Source: Micromonospora echinospora (lineage in GTDB: Bacteria > Actinomycetota > Actinomycetes > Mycobacteriales > Micromonosporaceae). Taken from it: DNA of 64,000 bases. The position numbers and the translations under genes are program-made. The notes below the pieces were generated by a model. That model searched no databases. It was not told where the DNA came from and saw only the letters and a list, made by a program, of their open reading frames with translations. The stretch lies in assembly GCF_014203425.1 (NCBI RefSeq), contig NZ_JACHJC010000001.1:2914001-2978000 (forward strand), written 5' to 3'. Below, one piece after another: positions 1 through 7,345 of this stretch (position 1 is the stretch's first letter; every line of letters begins with the position of its first letter).

Positions 1-522
1 CACCGGGTGCTCCCAGAGCAGGTCGGCAAGGTCCAGCGCCGCGCTCACCCGCCGCGGCAGGTCCCGCTCGTCGTCGGCGAGGGCCCGCGCGGCTTCGCGT
101 ACGCGATCACGGTCGGCCTTCGGCACCAGGTCGAGCGCGGCGGTCAGCACGCGTACGCCCTCGGCCAGGTCGTTTGCGAGCTCGGCCGCGCCCTGGCCGG
201 CGGCGATCTTCTTCGTGACCGCGTTCTGCCAGGTGAGGTACGGGTCCTGGAAGGCCTCCACGGTGAAGCGCCACAGGCCCACCGCGTCCGGGCGGATGGT
301 GGCGTGCCAGCGGTCCTGGCCGGGCTCGCCGGAGCGCATCCGGGTGAACGGGCGGGCCGCGCCGTCCGGGCCGAGCCAGACCACGTTGCACCCGAGCGCG
401 TCGTGGCCCTCGCGATAGGCCCGCGCCGACACCGGCACGACCTCGCCGACCACCGCCTTGGCCGGGTAGCGACCGCAGGAGACGACGGGGGAGACGTCTT
501 CGATCGGGAACCGTCCAGTCAC
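1..522 (-). CDS. glgE: Alpha-1,4-glucan:maltose-1-phosphate maltosyltransferase GlgE, N-terminal part (runs off window start)
   Basis: The visible 174 codons match the N-terminal beta-sandwich (DUF3416-type) domain of GlgE: a GRFPIEDVSPVVSCGRYPAK opening, then a REGHDALG strand and a helical FQDPYLTWQNAVTKKIAAGQ stretch. GlgE transfers maltose from maltose-1-phosphate to growing alpha-1,4-glucans in the cytoplasm. The catalytic GH13 barrel lies outside the window, so activity cannot be judged. The start is the GTG at 520-522, because an in-frame TAG lies four codons upstream and no other start codon fits between. With the glgA/glgM-type gene, glgC and pgm within 10 kb it forms a glucan gene neighbourhood, now separated by a redox cassette. 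The family is clear; only completeness is unknown. Confidence 0.85.
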   Translation of the reverse strand, partial: MTGRFPIEDVSPVVSCGRYPAKAVVGEVVPVSARAYREGHDALGCNVVWLGPDGAARPFTRMRSGEPGQDRWHATIRPDAVGLWRFTVEAFQDPYLTWQNAVTKKIAAGQGAAELANDLAEGVRVLTAALDLVPKADRDRVREAARALADDERDLPRRVSAALDLADLLWEHPV

Positions 523-622
523 CCGCTCAACCTACTGCGCGAGATCCTTTCGCGCTCGGTTGCACGCTGCTTCCACGGCGACGCGCCGGGCCCGGCCGCG
601 CCCCGGTGGGCGGCCTGCCGGG

Positions 623-1468
623 TCAGCGCCGGGCCCGCCACGCCTTGGCACGACGCATGTAGCGCAGCACCCCGGCCGGCCCGGTGGAGACGGGCCAGTC
701 GTCGGTGCGGAAGTAGGCGTCCGAGCCACCGTCCAGGAAGATCACCGAACCGCAGAGGAAGTCGGCGGCCGGCGACAGCATGAACGCGACCCACTCGCCG
801 ACGTCCGCCGGCCGGCCGCGCCCGCCGATCGGCACCGGCAGCCCTTCGACCGCCTCCTTCTGGCCCCGGGCGATCTGCTCCTCCAGCAGCGGGGTGGCGA
901 TGATGCCGGGGGCCAGGACGTTCACCCGGATGCCGGCGCCGGCCCACTCCGGTGAGATCGCGGCGCGGCGTGCCCACCGCGTCACCGCCAGCTTCGAGCT
1001 CGCGTACGCGAACGGCGCCGAGCGCTTGCCGAAGCGCCCCACCACGCGCAGCGCCCCGTCGGCGTCGCGGTCGAGCAGGGCCCGTACGGCGCGCTCCGGC
1101 ACCATCGGGGTGAGCGTGACGGAGTTCGAGCCGAACACCACGACCTTGCTGTTGCCGGCGGCGGCCAGCGTCGGTCGCCACGCCTCAAGCAGCTCCACCA
1201 CGCCGAAGAAGTTGACCTGCTGCACGAGCCGGTCCCGGCCGGGGATGCCGCCGAGCCCGGCGGCGCAGACCGCCCCGTCGAGCCGCCCTCCGGCGCGCTC
1301 CAGCACCTCGGTGGCCGCCGCCGTGCGCCCGGTCGGCGTGGAGAGGTCGGCGACGACCTCCACGTCCCGCAGGTCCACGCCGACGACTGTGTGCCCGTCG
1401 CTCCGCAGCCGCTCGGCGGACGCCCGGCCCATGCCCGAGGCCGCGCCGGTCACCGCGTACGTACCCAT
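623..1468 (-). CDS. Short-chain dehydrogenase, 3-alpha-hydroxysteroid dehydrogenase/carbonyl reductase-like
   Basis: A 281-aa classical SDR. It has the nucleotide-binding TGAASGMG near residues 7-14, the NAD-type acidic residue in VDLRD (31-35), a substrate-loop Ser in FGSNS, and Tyr155/Lys159 in YASSK. The C-terminus LDGGSDAYFRTDDW and the overall layout resemble Comamonas 3-alpha-HSD (HsdA), which lacks part of the usual dimer interface. It probably oxidises or reduces a 3-hydroxy/3-keto group on a polycyclic substrate. The ATG at 1466-1468 has a good ribosome site (GGAGAGG, 7 nt upstream); a 23-residue upstream extension is possible but has none. It lies 101 nt after the KstD-like gene on the same strand, consistent with one cassette. 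The substrate is inferred. Confidence 0.8.
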   Translation of the reverse strand: MGTYAVTGAASGMGRASAERLRSDGHTVVGVDLRDVEVVADLSTPTGRTAAATEVLERAGGRLDGAVCAAGLGGIPGRDRLVQQVNFFGVVELLEAWRPTLAAAGNSKVVVFGSNSVTLTPMVPERAVRALLDRDADGALRVVGRFGKRSAPFAYASSKLAVTRWARRAAISPEWAGAGIRVNVLAPGIIATPLLEEQIARGQKEAVEGLPVPIGGRGRPADVGEWVAFMLSPAADFLCGSVIFLDGGSDAYFRTDDWPVSTGPAGVLRYMRRAKAWRARR

Positions 1469-1569
1469 GTCGGTTCCTCTCCGCTTCGCCGACGGTCGGT
1501 CCGGGTCGGCCCCGTGCGTCCTGCCGGATGCTGGCACGCCGGGCGGCCCCGGGTGCGACGAAACCGTGC

Positions 1570-3285
1570 CTATTCCGCCGTCCGGCGGGCCGTGGCCTGG
1601 TCGGCGGCGGGGAGCTTGCCCGCCGCGTGCCGCCCGACGATGTAGCCGTAGACCAGGCCCTGGCCGATGGTCGCCCCGGCCCCCGGGTAGGTGCGGCCGA
1701 AGGCGTTGGCGGCGGCGTTGCCGATCGCGTACAGCCCCGGGACCGGGGTCCCCGCGTCGGACAGTGCCCGGCCGAGGCCGTCGGCCCGGATCCCACCGCA
1801 GGTCCCGAGGTCGGACAGGACGACCCGGACGGCGTACAGGTTGCCGGCCAGGGGCCGCAGGTTCGGGTTCGGCGTCACCGTCGGGTCGCCGTAGTAGCGG
1901 TCGTACGCGCTGGCGCCACGCGCGAAGTCGTCGTCGACGCCGGCGGCGGCGAGCTGGTTGAACCGCGCCAGGGTGGCGCTCAACGCGTCGGCGTCCACGC
2001 CGATCGACCGGGCGAGGTCACCCGGGGTGCCCGCGCGGTGCGCGATGCCCGCCGCGTACCAGGACTTCGGCAGCGGGGCGCGGGGGAACTGCGTGCCGGC
2101 GAAGACGTAGCTGTTGCGGTACCGCTGGTCGAAGACCAGCCACATGGCCGGCAGCGCTCCGCCCTCGTGGGCGAGGCCGAGCACCCGCTGCCCGAACGTC
2201 ATGTAGTCGCAGGACTCGTTGACGAACCGGCGGCCCGTGCCGTCCACCATGAGCGACCCGGGCAGGGAACGCTCGGCGAGGAGCACCGACGGCGCGGCGT
2301 CGCCGACCGGCGCGACGGCGGGGAACCACCACGCCTGCTCCATCAGGTCGGTGCCGGCGCCCGCCTCCTGGCCGGCGCGGATCCCGTCGCCGGTGTTGCT
2401 GTCCGCGCCGAGGCTCCAGTCGCCCAGGTCGCGGTGGTGGTGGGCGTGCCGCAGCGGCAGGTCGTGGTCGAAGCCGCCGGTGGCGAGCACGACACCCCGC
2501 TCGGCCCGTACGGCGAACGTCGTCTCCCCGTGGCGCAGCTCGGCCCCGACGACCCGGTCCCCCTCGACCAGGAGCCGCTCCAGCGCGGTCTCGGTCCAGA
2601 CCGGGATGCCGGCGCGGCGGACGCCGGCGAAGAGGCCGGCGGCGATGGCCTGGCCGCCGGCGGCGTACTCGCGCCCGAGCGCGAGGCCGCCGAGGCCCTG
2701 GGCGAGGCGGGTCACGATGCGGGGCAGCGCGCGAACCGGGGTCTTCGCCATCAGGTTGAGCCACTTGTAGTCCGCGCCGGTGACCGGCATGGGCACGGGC
2801 GCGGAGAGGACGGCGGGACGCAGCCGCGCGCGGTCGGCGCCGAGGAGCTTCAGGTCGAGCGGGCGGCACTCGCAGCTCCGGCCGGCGGCGGTGCCGCCGG
2901 GCAGCTCCGGGTGGTAGTCGGAGTAGCCGCGGGCCCAGAGGAACCGCATCGGGGTGGTCCGCGTGAGCATCTCGATCGTGGCGGTGCCGTGCTCGAGGAA
3001 GCTGCGCCAGCGCTGTTCGGGCGCGGAGCCGTCCACGACGGCCTCCAGGTACGCCGCGCCGCGCTCGGGCGTGTCCCCGGAGCCCTCGGTGGTCAGCACG
3101 GGATTGGCCGGGATCCAGAAGGCGCCGCCGGAGCGCGCCGTGGAGCCGCCGACCCAGCGCGACTTCTCCACGACCACGACGGAGAGGCCGGCCTCGTGGG
3201 CGCTGAGCGCGGCGGCGAGGCCGGTGCCGGAGCCGATCACGACGAGGTCGACCGAGGTCGGCCGGGGCTGCCGGGGTACGGACAT
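1570..3285 (-). CDS. kstD: FAD-dependent 3-ketosteroid delta1-dehydrogenase-like oxidoreductase
   Basis: A 571-aa flavoprotein of the fumarate reductase/KstD family. The N-terminus has the dinucleotide-binding GSGTGLAAALSAHEAG (18-33), then VVEKSRWVGGSTARSGG as in 3-ketosteroid dehydrogenases. RGYSDYHPELPGG (119-131) aligns with the KstD active-site Tyr region, NESCDYM lies mid-protein, and TYPGAGATIG places Tyr533 and Gly537 with the same spacing as Tyr487/Gly491 of Rhodococcus KstD1. The family introduces a 1,2 double bond into 3-ketosteroid ring A. The ATG has AAGGAG 7 nt upstream. It sits 14 nt after the Old Yellow Enzyme gene, so they are probably cotranscribed. The substrate could be a steroid or another cyclic 3-ketone; no other sterol-degradation genes are visible. 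Confidence 0.78.
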   Translation of the reverse strand: MSVPRQPRPTSVDLVVIGSGTGLAAALSAHEAGLSVVVVEKSRWVGGSTARSGGAFWIPANPVLTTEGSGDTPERGAAYLEAVVDGSAPEQRWRSFLEHGTATIEMLTRTTPMRFLWARGYSDYHPELPGGTAAGRSCECRPLDLKLLGADRARLRPAVLSAPVPMPVTGADYKWLNLMAKTPVRALPRIVTRLAQGLGGLALGREYAAGGQAIAAGLFAGVRRAGIPVWTETALERLLVEGDRVVGAELRHGETTFAVRAERGVVLATGGFDHDLPLRHAHHHRDLGDWSLGADSNTGDGIRAGQEAGAGTDLMEQAWWFPAVAPVGDAAPSVLLAERSLPGSLMVDGTGRRFVNESCDYMTFGQRVLGLAHEGGALPAMWLVFDQRYRNSYVFAGTQFPRAPLPKSWYAAGIAHRAGTPGDLARSIGVDADALSATLARFNQLAAAGVDDDFARGASAYDRYYGDPTVTPNPNLRPLAGNLYAVRVVLSDLGTCGGIRADGLGRALSDAGTPVPGLYAIGNAAANAFGRTYPGAGATIGQGLVYGYIVGRHAAGKLPAADQATARRTAE

Positions 3286-3299
3286 CAGGAAACTCCTTG

Positions 3300-4529
3300 C
3301 TACGGGGCGACGACGGGGCGGGTGCCGGCGGCGACGAGCGCGGCCGTCCCCTCGGCGTCCAGGGGGCAGTGGGTGCCGGTGAAGATGCTGGCGGCGCAGA
3401 GGTTGCAGTGGGTGCAGCGCGACCGGGTGGTGGCGTCGCGGCTGATCTTGTTGATCAGGTCCGGCTCCCTGAGCAGGGCGCGGGCCATTGCGACGTACTC
3501 GAAGCCGTCGCTCATGGCCGTGCGCATCCCGTCGAGGTCGGTGACGCCGCCGAGCAGGATCAGCGGCATGGACAGCTCGCGGCGGAACTGGAGCGCGAGG
3601 TCGCGGAAGTAGAGCGGCTGGTAGGGGTAGTCGCGGAACAGGAACCGGCCGAACATCTTCATGCCGAGCCGCAGCAGCGGCGGCTGGGGCGCGGCCATCG
3701 CCGCGAGCGGGATGTCGCCCCGGAACAGGAACATCGGGTTGAGCAGCGAGGACCCGCCGGTGAGCTCCAGGGCGTCCAGGTGCCCGTCGGCCTGCAGCAT
3801 CCGGGCGAACGGGATCGACTCGTCGAGATCGAAACCGCCGCGTACGCCGTCGCTCATGTTCATCTTGGCGATCACGGCCACGTCGTCGCCGACGGCCTCC
3901 TTGACGGCGGCCAGGATTCGGCGCGGGAACTCGGCGCGGTTGGCCAGCGCGCCGCCGAACTCGTCCCGGCGTCGGTTGAGCTTCGGCGACAGGAACGACC
4001 CGGCGAGGTAGGTGTGGCCCAGGTGCACCTCGACGGCGTCGAAGCCCACCTCGCGCGCCGCCGCGGCGGCGCTGCCGTGTGCGGCCACGACGCGGCGGAT
4101 GTCGTCGTGCGTCGCGGCGCGGTCGAGGCCCATCGCCAGGGGGTTGAACCGCGCCGACGCGGCGAGCGAGGGCAGCCCGTTCGAGCGGGAGTTCGCCACC
4201 GGCCCGGCGTGCCCGATCTGGGCGCTGACCTTGGCGCCGGTGGCGTGCACCGCCTCGGTCAGCCGCCGCAGCCCGGGCAACGCCTCGGGCCGCCAGTAGA
4301 CCTGGCCCCGTTCGGTGCGCCCCTCGGGCGCGACGGCGAGGTAGGCGACAGTCGTCATGCCGACGCCGCCGCGGCCCACAGCGGTGTGGTACTCGATCAG
4401 GCGGTCGGTGACCAGGGCGTCCGGGGTCGCCCCCTCGAAGGTGGCGGACTTGATGACCCGGTTGCGCAGGCGAACCGGGCCGAGGGTGGCGGGGGCGAGC
4501 GGGTCGGGAATCGGGCGCGTGGTGGTCAC
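3300..4529 (-). CDS. Old Yellow Enzyme-family NADH:flavin oxidoreductase
   Basis: A 409-aa single-domain TIM-barrel FMN enzyme. It shows the OYE N-terminus (LGPVRLRNRVIKSATFEGAT), the substrate-anion site SAQIGHAGPV, the barrel strand FDAVEVHLGHTYLAGSFLSP followed by LNRRRDEFGG, and near the C-terminus the phosphate-binding VAMARALLREPDLINK. A late cysteine cluster (RCTHCNLC) recalls the 2,4-dienoyl-CoA reductase branch, but the C-terminal FAD/NAD domain of those proteins is absent. It likely reduces an activated C=C bond with NAD(P)H. The GTG start at 4527-4529 overlaps the TetR stop in a GTGA junction, so translation is probably coupled. It is probably the second gene of a TetR-OYE-KstD-SDR operon. 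Confidence 0.85.
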   Translation of the reverse strand: MTTTRPIPDPLAPATLGPVRLRNRVIKSATFEGATPDALVTDRLIEYHTAVGRGGVGMTTVAYLAVAPEGRTERGQVYWRPEALPGLRRLTEAVHATGAKVSAQIGHAGPVANSRSNGLPSLAASARFNPLAMGLDRAATHDDIRRVVAAHGSAAAAAREVGFDAVEVHLGHTYLAGSFLSPKLNRRRDEFGGALANRAEFPRRILAAVKEAVGDDVAVIAKMNMSDGVRGGFDLDESIPFARMLQADGHLDALELTGGSSLLNPMFLFRGDIPLAAMAAPQPPLLRLGMKMFGRFLFRDYPYQPLYFRDLALQFRRELSMPLILLGGVTDLDGMRTAMSDGFEYVAMARALLREPDLINKISRDATTRSRCTHCNLCAASIFTGTHCPLDAEGTAALVAAGTRPVVAP

Positions 4530-5143
4530 GGGGCTTCCTCGGGTGTGGTGATGCGGATGTCCAGCCGGCGCAGCAGGGCGTCGACGGCGTGGGCGGGCGA
4601 GCCGTCGGGGCCGCCGCGGGCCCAGTCGTACAGCGCGGCCTGGGCCGCCTCGCGGTACGCGGCGGCGACGGCGTGGCAGATCGCCGTCGGCGCTCCCGGT
4701 CGACGCCGGGCGATCTCCCGGGCGAGGGCCTCGGTCCAGGGCGCGTAGGCGCGGGCGGAGGCTTCCGCCAGCTCGGGTTCCTCGGCCACGACCCGCATCC
4801 AGTACCCGCCCGCGCTGAGCACGAGCGCGTCGTCGGAGACGGAGGCGACCACTGCGGCGCGCAGCGCGTCCGACAGCGGGATGTCGAGGGGCAGCGTGCG
4901 GAACGTCTCGGTCAGCCGCCGGGTGGCGGCGGGCACGCCCACCCAGGCGAGGGCGGCCTTGGACGGGAAGTGCCGCATCAGGGTGCGGGCGCTGATCCCG
5001 GTGGCCGCGGAGATGTCGTCCCAGCCGGTGGCGCCGTAGCCGCGTTCGGCCCAGAGCCGCAGGGCCGCGGTGCCGACCGCTTCGGGATCGAGCACTGTGG
5101 GCCGGCCACGTCGGCGTCGCACGGGCGGGGGGTCCGAGGCCAT
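4526..5143 (-). CDS. TetR-family transcriptional regulator
   Basis: A 205-aa TetR/AcrR regulator. The N-terminal helix-turn-helix spans about residues 15-60 (RGRPTVLDPEAVGTAALRLW, then GWDDISAATGISARTLMRHF with the FPSK helix after it). The C-terminal helical domain is divergent and presumably binds ligand. It is the first gene of a same-strand unit with the OYE, KstD-like and SDR genes, so local autoregulation of that redox cassette is the simplest role (inference). A leaderless-type promoter lies immediately upstream. MftR-like mycofactocin regulators share the SARTLMRHFPSK style of HTH, but no mycofactocin genes are visible. Confidence 0.88.
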   Translation of the reverse strand: MASDPPPVRRRRGRPTVLDPEAVGTAALRLWAERGYGATGWDDISAATGISARTLMRHFPSKAALAWVGVPAATRRLTETFRTLPLDIPLSDALRAAVVASVSDDALVLSAGGYWMRVVAEEPELAEASARAYAPWTEALAREIARRRPGAPTAICHAVAAAYREAAQAALYDWARGGPDGSPAHAVDALLRRLDIRITTPEEAP

Positions 5144-5149
5144 GTGACC

Positions 5150-5178
5150 AGTGAAGCATTTTTGGCAGGAAGCGTCAA
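5150..5178 (-). promoter_or_regulatory. Predicted promoter of the TetR-OYE-KstD unit
   Basis: Read on the minus strand, TTGACG (5173-5178) is followed by a 17-nt spacer and TTCACT (5150-5155), 6 nt before the TetR start codon. This gives a nearly leaderless transcript. The spacer contains an A-rich run unusual for this genome and two copies of GCTTC that could form part of a TetR operator. The -35 is good and the -10 imperfect. Confidence 0.45.
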
Positions 5179-5211
5179 TAATCGGCGGCCGGCCGACGAC
5201 GCGCTCCGCGT

Positions 5212-5940
5212 CTAGCTCGTCCGCTGCGCGAAGAACACGAACTCCCGACCGGGGCGATCAGGCGCCTCCCGCACGTCGAGCACCCGGTATCCGGCGGCGG
5301 TCAGGCTCGACTCGACCTCGGCGCGCTCGCGGAACCGCAGCGTCGAGTCCGACGTGACCACTGCCCCGTCGGCCAGGAACCGGTAGGTGAAGCGGAAGGA
5401 GACGAACGGCAGGTCGATCGCGGTGACCCGGAAACGCCGTTCCACCCGCCCGACGCCCGGGACGGATCGGATGACCGGGCCGGTATCGGTCGCCCACTGC
5501 TCCCAGGCGCGATGTCCGGGACGCCGGGTCTCGAAGACGAGATGCCCCTCCGGCCGGAGCGCGGCGTGGATGCTCCGGAGCGTCCGTCCCCAGTCGGCGT
5601 CGGTCAGGAAGACCTGCGCCACGTTCCCGGTCATCGTGGCCAGGTCGGCGGCGAGCGAGGGCAGCGCCGTGGCGTCGCCGTGGATCCAGCGGACCGTGCC
5701 GGCCTCGTCCTTGGCCCGCGCGACGTCGAGGGACGCCTCGGCCGGGTCGACGCCGACGACCGCGTGCCCGTGCCGGGCCAGCAGGACCGCCAGCGACCCG
5801 GTCCCGCAGCCCACGTCGAGCACCGTGCGCGCGCCCAGCTCACCGACGAGCGCGAGGTAGGCGGCCAGGTCGTCCCGGTCGGAGTCGAAGGCGTCGTAGA
5901 CCGGCGCGAGGCGCGGATGAGCGAAGATCGCATCGGGCAT
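5212..5940 (-). CDS. Class I SAM-dependent methyltransferase
   Basis: A 242-aa methyltransferase with the Rossmann-type SAM site: motif I VLDVGCGTGSLA (about 40-51), the acidic end of beta2 in VGVDPAE, motif II around IHGDATALP and motif III in LRPEGHLVFETR. The opening YDAFDSDRDDLAAY is common in small-molecule methyltransferases annotated as UbiE/COQ5-like or MT25. The substrate cannot be told from sequence. A TAGGGT -10 box 6 nt before the ATG suggests leaderless expression independent of glgA upstream. It ends 68 nt before the TetR gene and is probably not part of that operon. Confidence 0.8.
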   Translation of the reverse strand: MPDAIFAHPRLAPVYDAFDSDRDDLAAYLALVGELGARTVLDVGCGTGSLAVLLARHGHAVVGVDPAEASLDVARAKDEAGTVRWIHGDATALPSLAADLATMTGNVAQVFLTDADWGRTLRSIHAALRPEGHLVFETRRPGHRAWEQWATDTGPVIRSVPGVGRVERRFRVTAIDLPFVSFRFTYRFLADGAVVTSDSTLRFRERAEVESSLTAAGYRVLDVREAPDRPGREFVFFAQRTS

Positions 5941-5946
5941 CGGGCG

Positions 5947-5952
5947 ACCCTA
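5947..5952 (-). promoter_or_regulatory. Predicted -10 box, leaderless methyltransferase transcript
   Basis: Minus-strand TAGGGT is separated from the methyltransferase ATG by exactly 6 nt (CGCCCG), the geometry of leaderless actinobacterial promoters. The same TAGGGT-N6-ATG layout precedes glgA. No clear -35 is visible. Confidence 0.5.
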
Positions 5953-5986
5953 ACCCGGCTTGTGACGTCCGCACGTCGTAGCGCCC

Positions 5987-6006
5987 GGGTGCGGCGGGCC
6001 GCACCC
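5987..6006. terminator. GC-rich hairpin downstream of glgA
   Basis: GGGTGCGGC-GG-GCCGCACCC is a perfect 9-bp inverted repeat (in practice about 7 bp with a 6-nt loop) directly abutting the tandem repeat at the glgA 3' end. It lies between glgA and the methyltransferase promoter, both on the minus strand, so it can terminate glgA transcription. There is no U-tract, as is usual for actinobacterial intrinsic terminators. Confidence 0.5.
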
Positions 6007-6057
6007 GTTAAGAAGGGGCCCTTCCTCTACCGGAGGCGTTAAGAAGGGGCCCTTCCT
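6007..6057. repeat. Tandem pair of GTTAAGAAGGGGCCCTTCCT intergenic repeats
   Basis: The 20-mer GTTAAGAAGGGGCCCTTCCT occurs at 6007-6026 and, identically, at 6038-6057, separated by 11 nt. Each copy contains the self-complementary core AAGGGGCCCTT. The second copy touches the glgA stop codon (TAA on the minus strand, 6057-6059). I recall this motif as a widespread intergenic repeat of Micromonospora and Salinispora, which is the main taxonomic hint in the window. It may work with the adjacent hairpin as a terminator. Confidence 0.8.
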
Positions 6058-7250
6058 TACACGCCCACCGAGCGGTACACCTCGATCGTCTGCTCGGCGA
6101 TCGCCTGCCAGGAGAAGTGCTCCACCGCGCGCCGCCTCCCCGCCGCGCCGAACGCCGCGATCCGCTCCGGGGCGGCCAGCAGTTCGTTCATGCGCGCGGC
6201 CAGGTCGGCCACGAAACGCTTCGGGTCCAGCGGGGTGCCGGAGCCGTCACCGGCCTGCTCGATCGGCACCAGCAGCCCGGTCTCGCCGTCGGCGACGACC
6301 TCGGGAATGCCGCCGGTCGCGGTGGCCACCACGGCGGTCTCGCAGGCCATCGCCTCCAGGTTGACGATGCCCATCGGCTCGTAGACGGACGGGCAGACGA
6401 AGATCGTGGCGTGGGTGAGCACCTGGATCACCTCGTGCTTGGGCAGCATCGCCGCCACCCAGACGACCCCCGACCGCTTCGCCCGCAGTTCGGCGGCCAG
6501 CTCCTCGACCTCGGCGGCGATCTCCTGGGTGTCCGGCGCGCCGGCCAGCAGCACCAGCTGGACGTCGGCAGGCAGTTCCCGGGCCGCGCGCAGCAGGTAC
6601 GGCAGGCCCTTCTGCTTGGTGATCCGCCCGACGTAGACCACGCTGGGCCTCCCCGGGTCGATGCCGAGACGGTCGAGCACGTCGGTGTTCCGGTCCGGCG
6701 CGTACTGCGCGGTGTCGATGCCGTTGTAGACCACGCGGACCCGGTCCGGGTTCACCGCCGGGTACGCGGTGAGCACGTCGCGGCGCATCCCCGCGCTCAC
6801 CGCGATGATCGCGTCGGCGGCCTCGAACGCGGTCCGCTCGCACCAGGAGGAGAGCGCGTACCCGCCGCCGAGCTGCTCGGCCTTCCACGGGCGCAGCGGC
6901 TCCAGGCTGTGCGCGGTCACCACGTGCGGCACCCCGTGCAGCAGCTTCGCGGTGTGCCCGGCCAGGTTGGCGTACCAGGTGTGGCTGTGCGCCACGTCGG
7001 TGCCGGCCGTGCCGGCGGCCATCTCCAGGTCGACGCCCATGACCCGCAACGCGGCGTTCGCGCCGGCCAGCGCGGCCGGCTCGGCGTACGCGGTGACGCC
7101 TGGCTCGTCGCGCGGCGCGCCGAAGCAGTGCACCCGCACGTCGGCGAGCCGGCGCAGCTCGCGGGCGAGGTATTCCACGTGCACTCCGGCGCCGCCGTAC
7201 ACCTCCGGCGGGTACTCGCGGGTGAGCAGGTCGACGCGCATCGGTGCCAT
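6057..7250 (-). CDS. glgA: Glycogen synthase / maltose-1-phosphate synthase, actinobacterial GlgA (GlgM) type
   Basis: A 397-aa GT4 glycosyltransferase. It has the N-terminal EYPPEVYGGAGVHVEYLARE signature of actinobacterial GlgA/GlgM, the acceptor region HSHTWYANLAGH, the donor-binding KQKGLPYLL after VVYVGRIT, and the late E-x7-E motif in PSVYEPMGIVNLEAMAC. Mycobacterial homologues make maltose-1-phosphate from ADP-glucose and glucose-1-phosphate, feeding GlgE; others add to glycogen. Because glgE is nearby, the GlgM role is attractive here (inference). The start MAPMRVD is supported by TAGGGT exactly 6 nt before the ATG (leaderless). It is divergent from glgC with 95 nt between starts. A tandem repeat and hairpin follow the stop. 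Confidence 0.93.
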   Translation of the reverse strand: MAPMRVDLLTREYPPEVYGGAGVHVEYLARELRRLADVRVHCFGAPRDEPGVTAYAEPAALAGANAALRVMGVDLEMAAGTAGTDVAHSHTWYANLAGHTAKLLHGVPHVVTAHSLEPLRPWKAEQLGGGYALSSWCERTAFEAADAIIAVSAGMRRDVLTAYPAVNPDRVRVVYNGIDTAQYAPDRNTDVLDRLGIDPGRPSVVYVGRITKQKGLPYLLRAARELPADVQLVLLAGAPDTQEIAAEVEELAAELRAKRSGVVWVAAMLPKHEVIQVLTHATIFVCPSVYEPMGIVNLEAMACETAVVATATGGIPEVVADGETGLLVPIEQAGDGSGTPLDPKRFVADLAARMNELLAAPERIAAFGAAGRRRAVEHFSWQAIAEQTIEVYRSVGV

Positions 7251-7256
7251 GCCCGC

Positions 7257-7262
7257 ACCCTA
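7257..7262 (-). promoter_or_regulatory. Predicted -10 box of glgA (leaderless)
   Basis: TAGGGT on the minus strand lies 6 nt before the glgA ATG. It supports the longer MAPM start over the internal Met four codons later. Confidence 0.5.
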
Positions 7263-7333
7263 GTGCAGAGCGGGGTGTCGCACGCGGTGCGCAAAGTGTG
7301 GGCGTCCGAGTGGTGAAGTCGGTTCCAGGTCGT

Positions 7334-7339
7334 TAGCGT
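7334..7339 (+). promoter_or_regulatory. Predicted -10 box of glgC (leaderless)
   Basis: TAGCGT is followed by 6 nt and the glgC ATG. There is no Shine-Dalgarno sequence before this gene, so a leaderless transcript is likely. The 95-nt glgA/glgC gap therefore carries two back-to-back promoters. The -35 region is weak (TGGTGA at 17-nt spacing). Confidence 0.5.
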
Positions 7340-7345
7340 CTGAGC

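Noticed and set aside
6007..6057. Two-copy repeat as a CRISPR fragment
   Set aside because: Spacer is only 11 nt, repeats are self-complementary and only two, and no cas genes exist.
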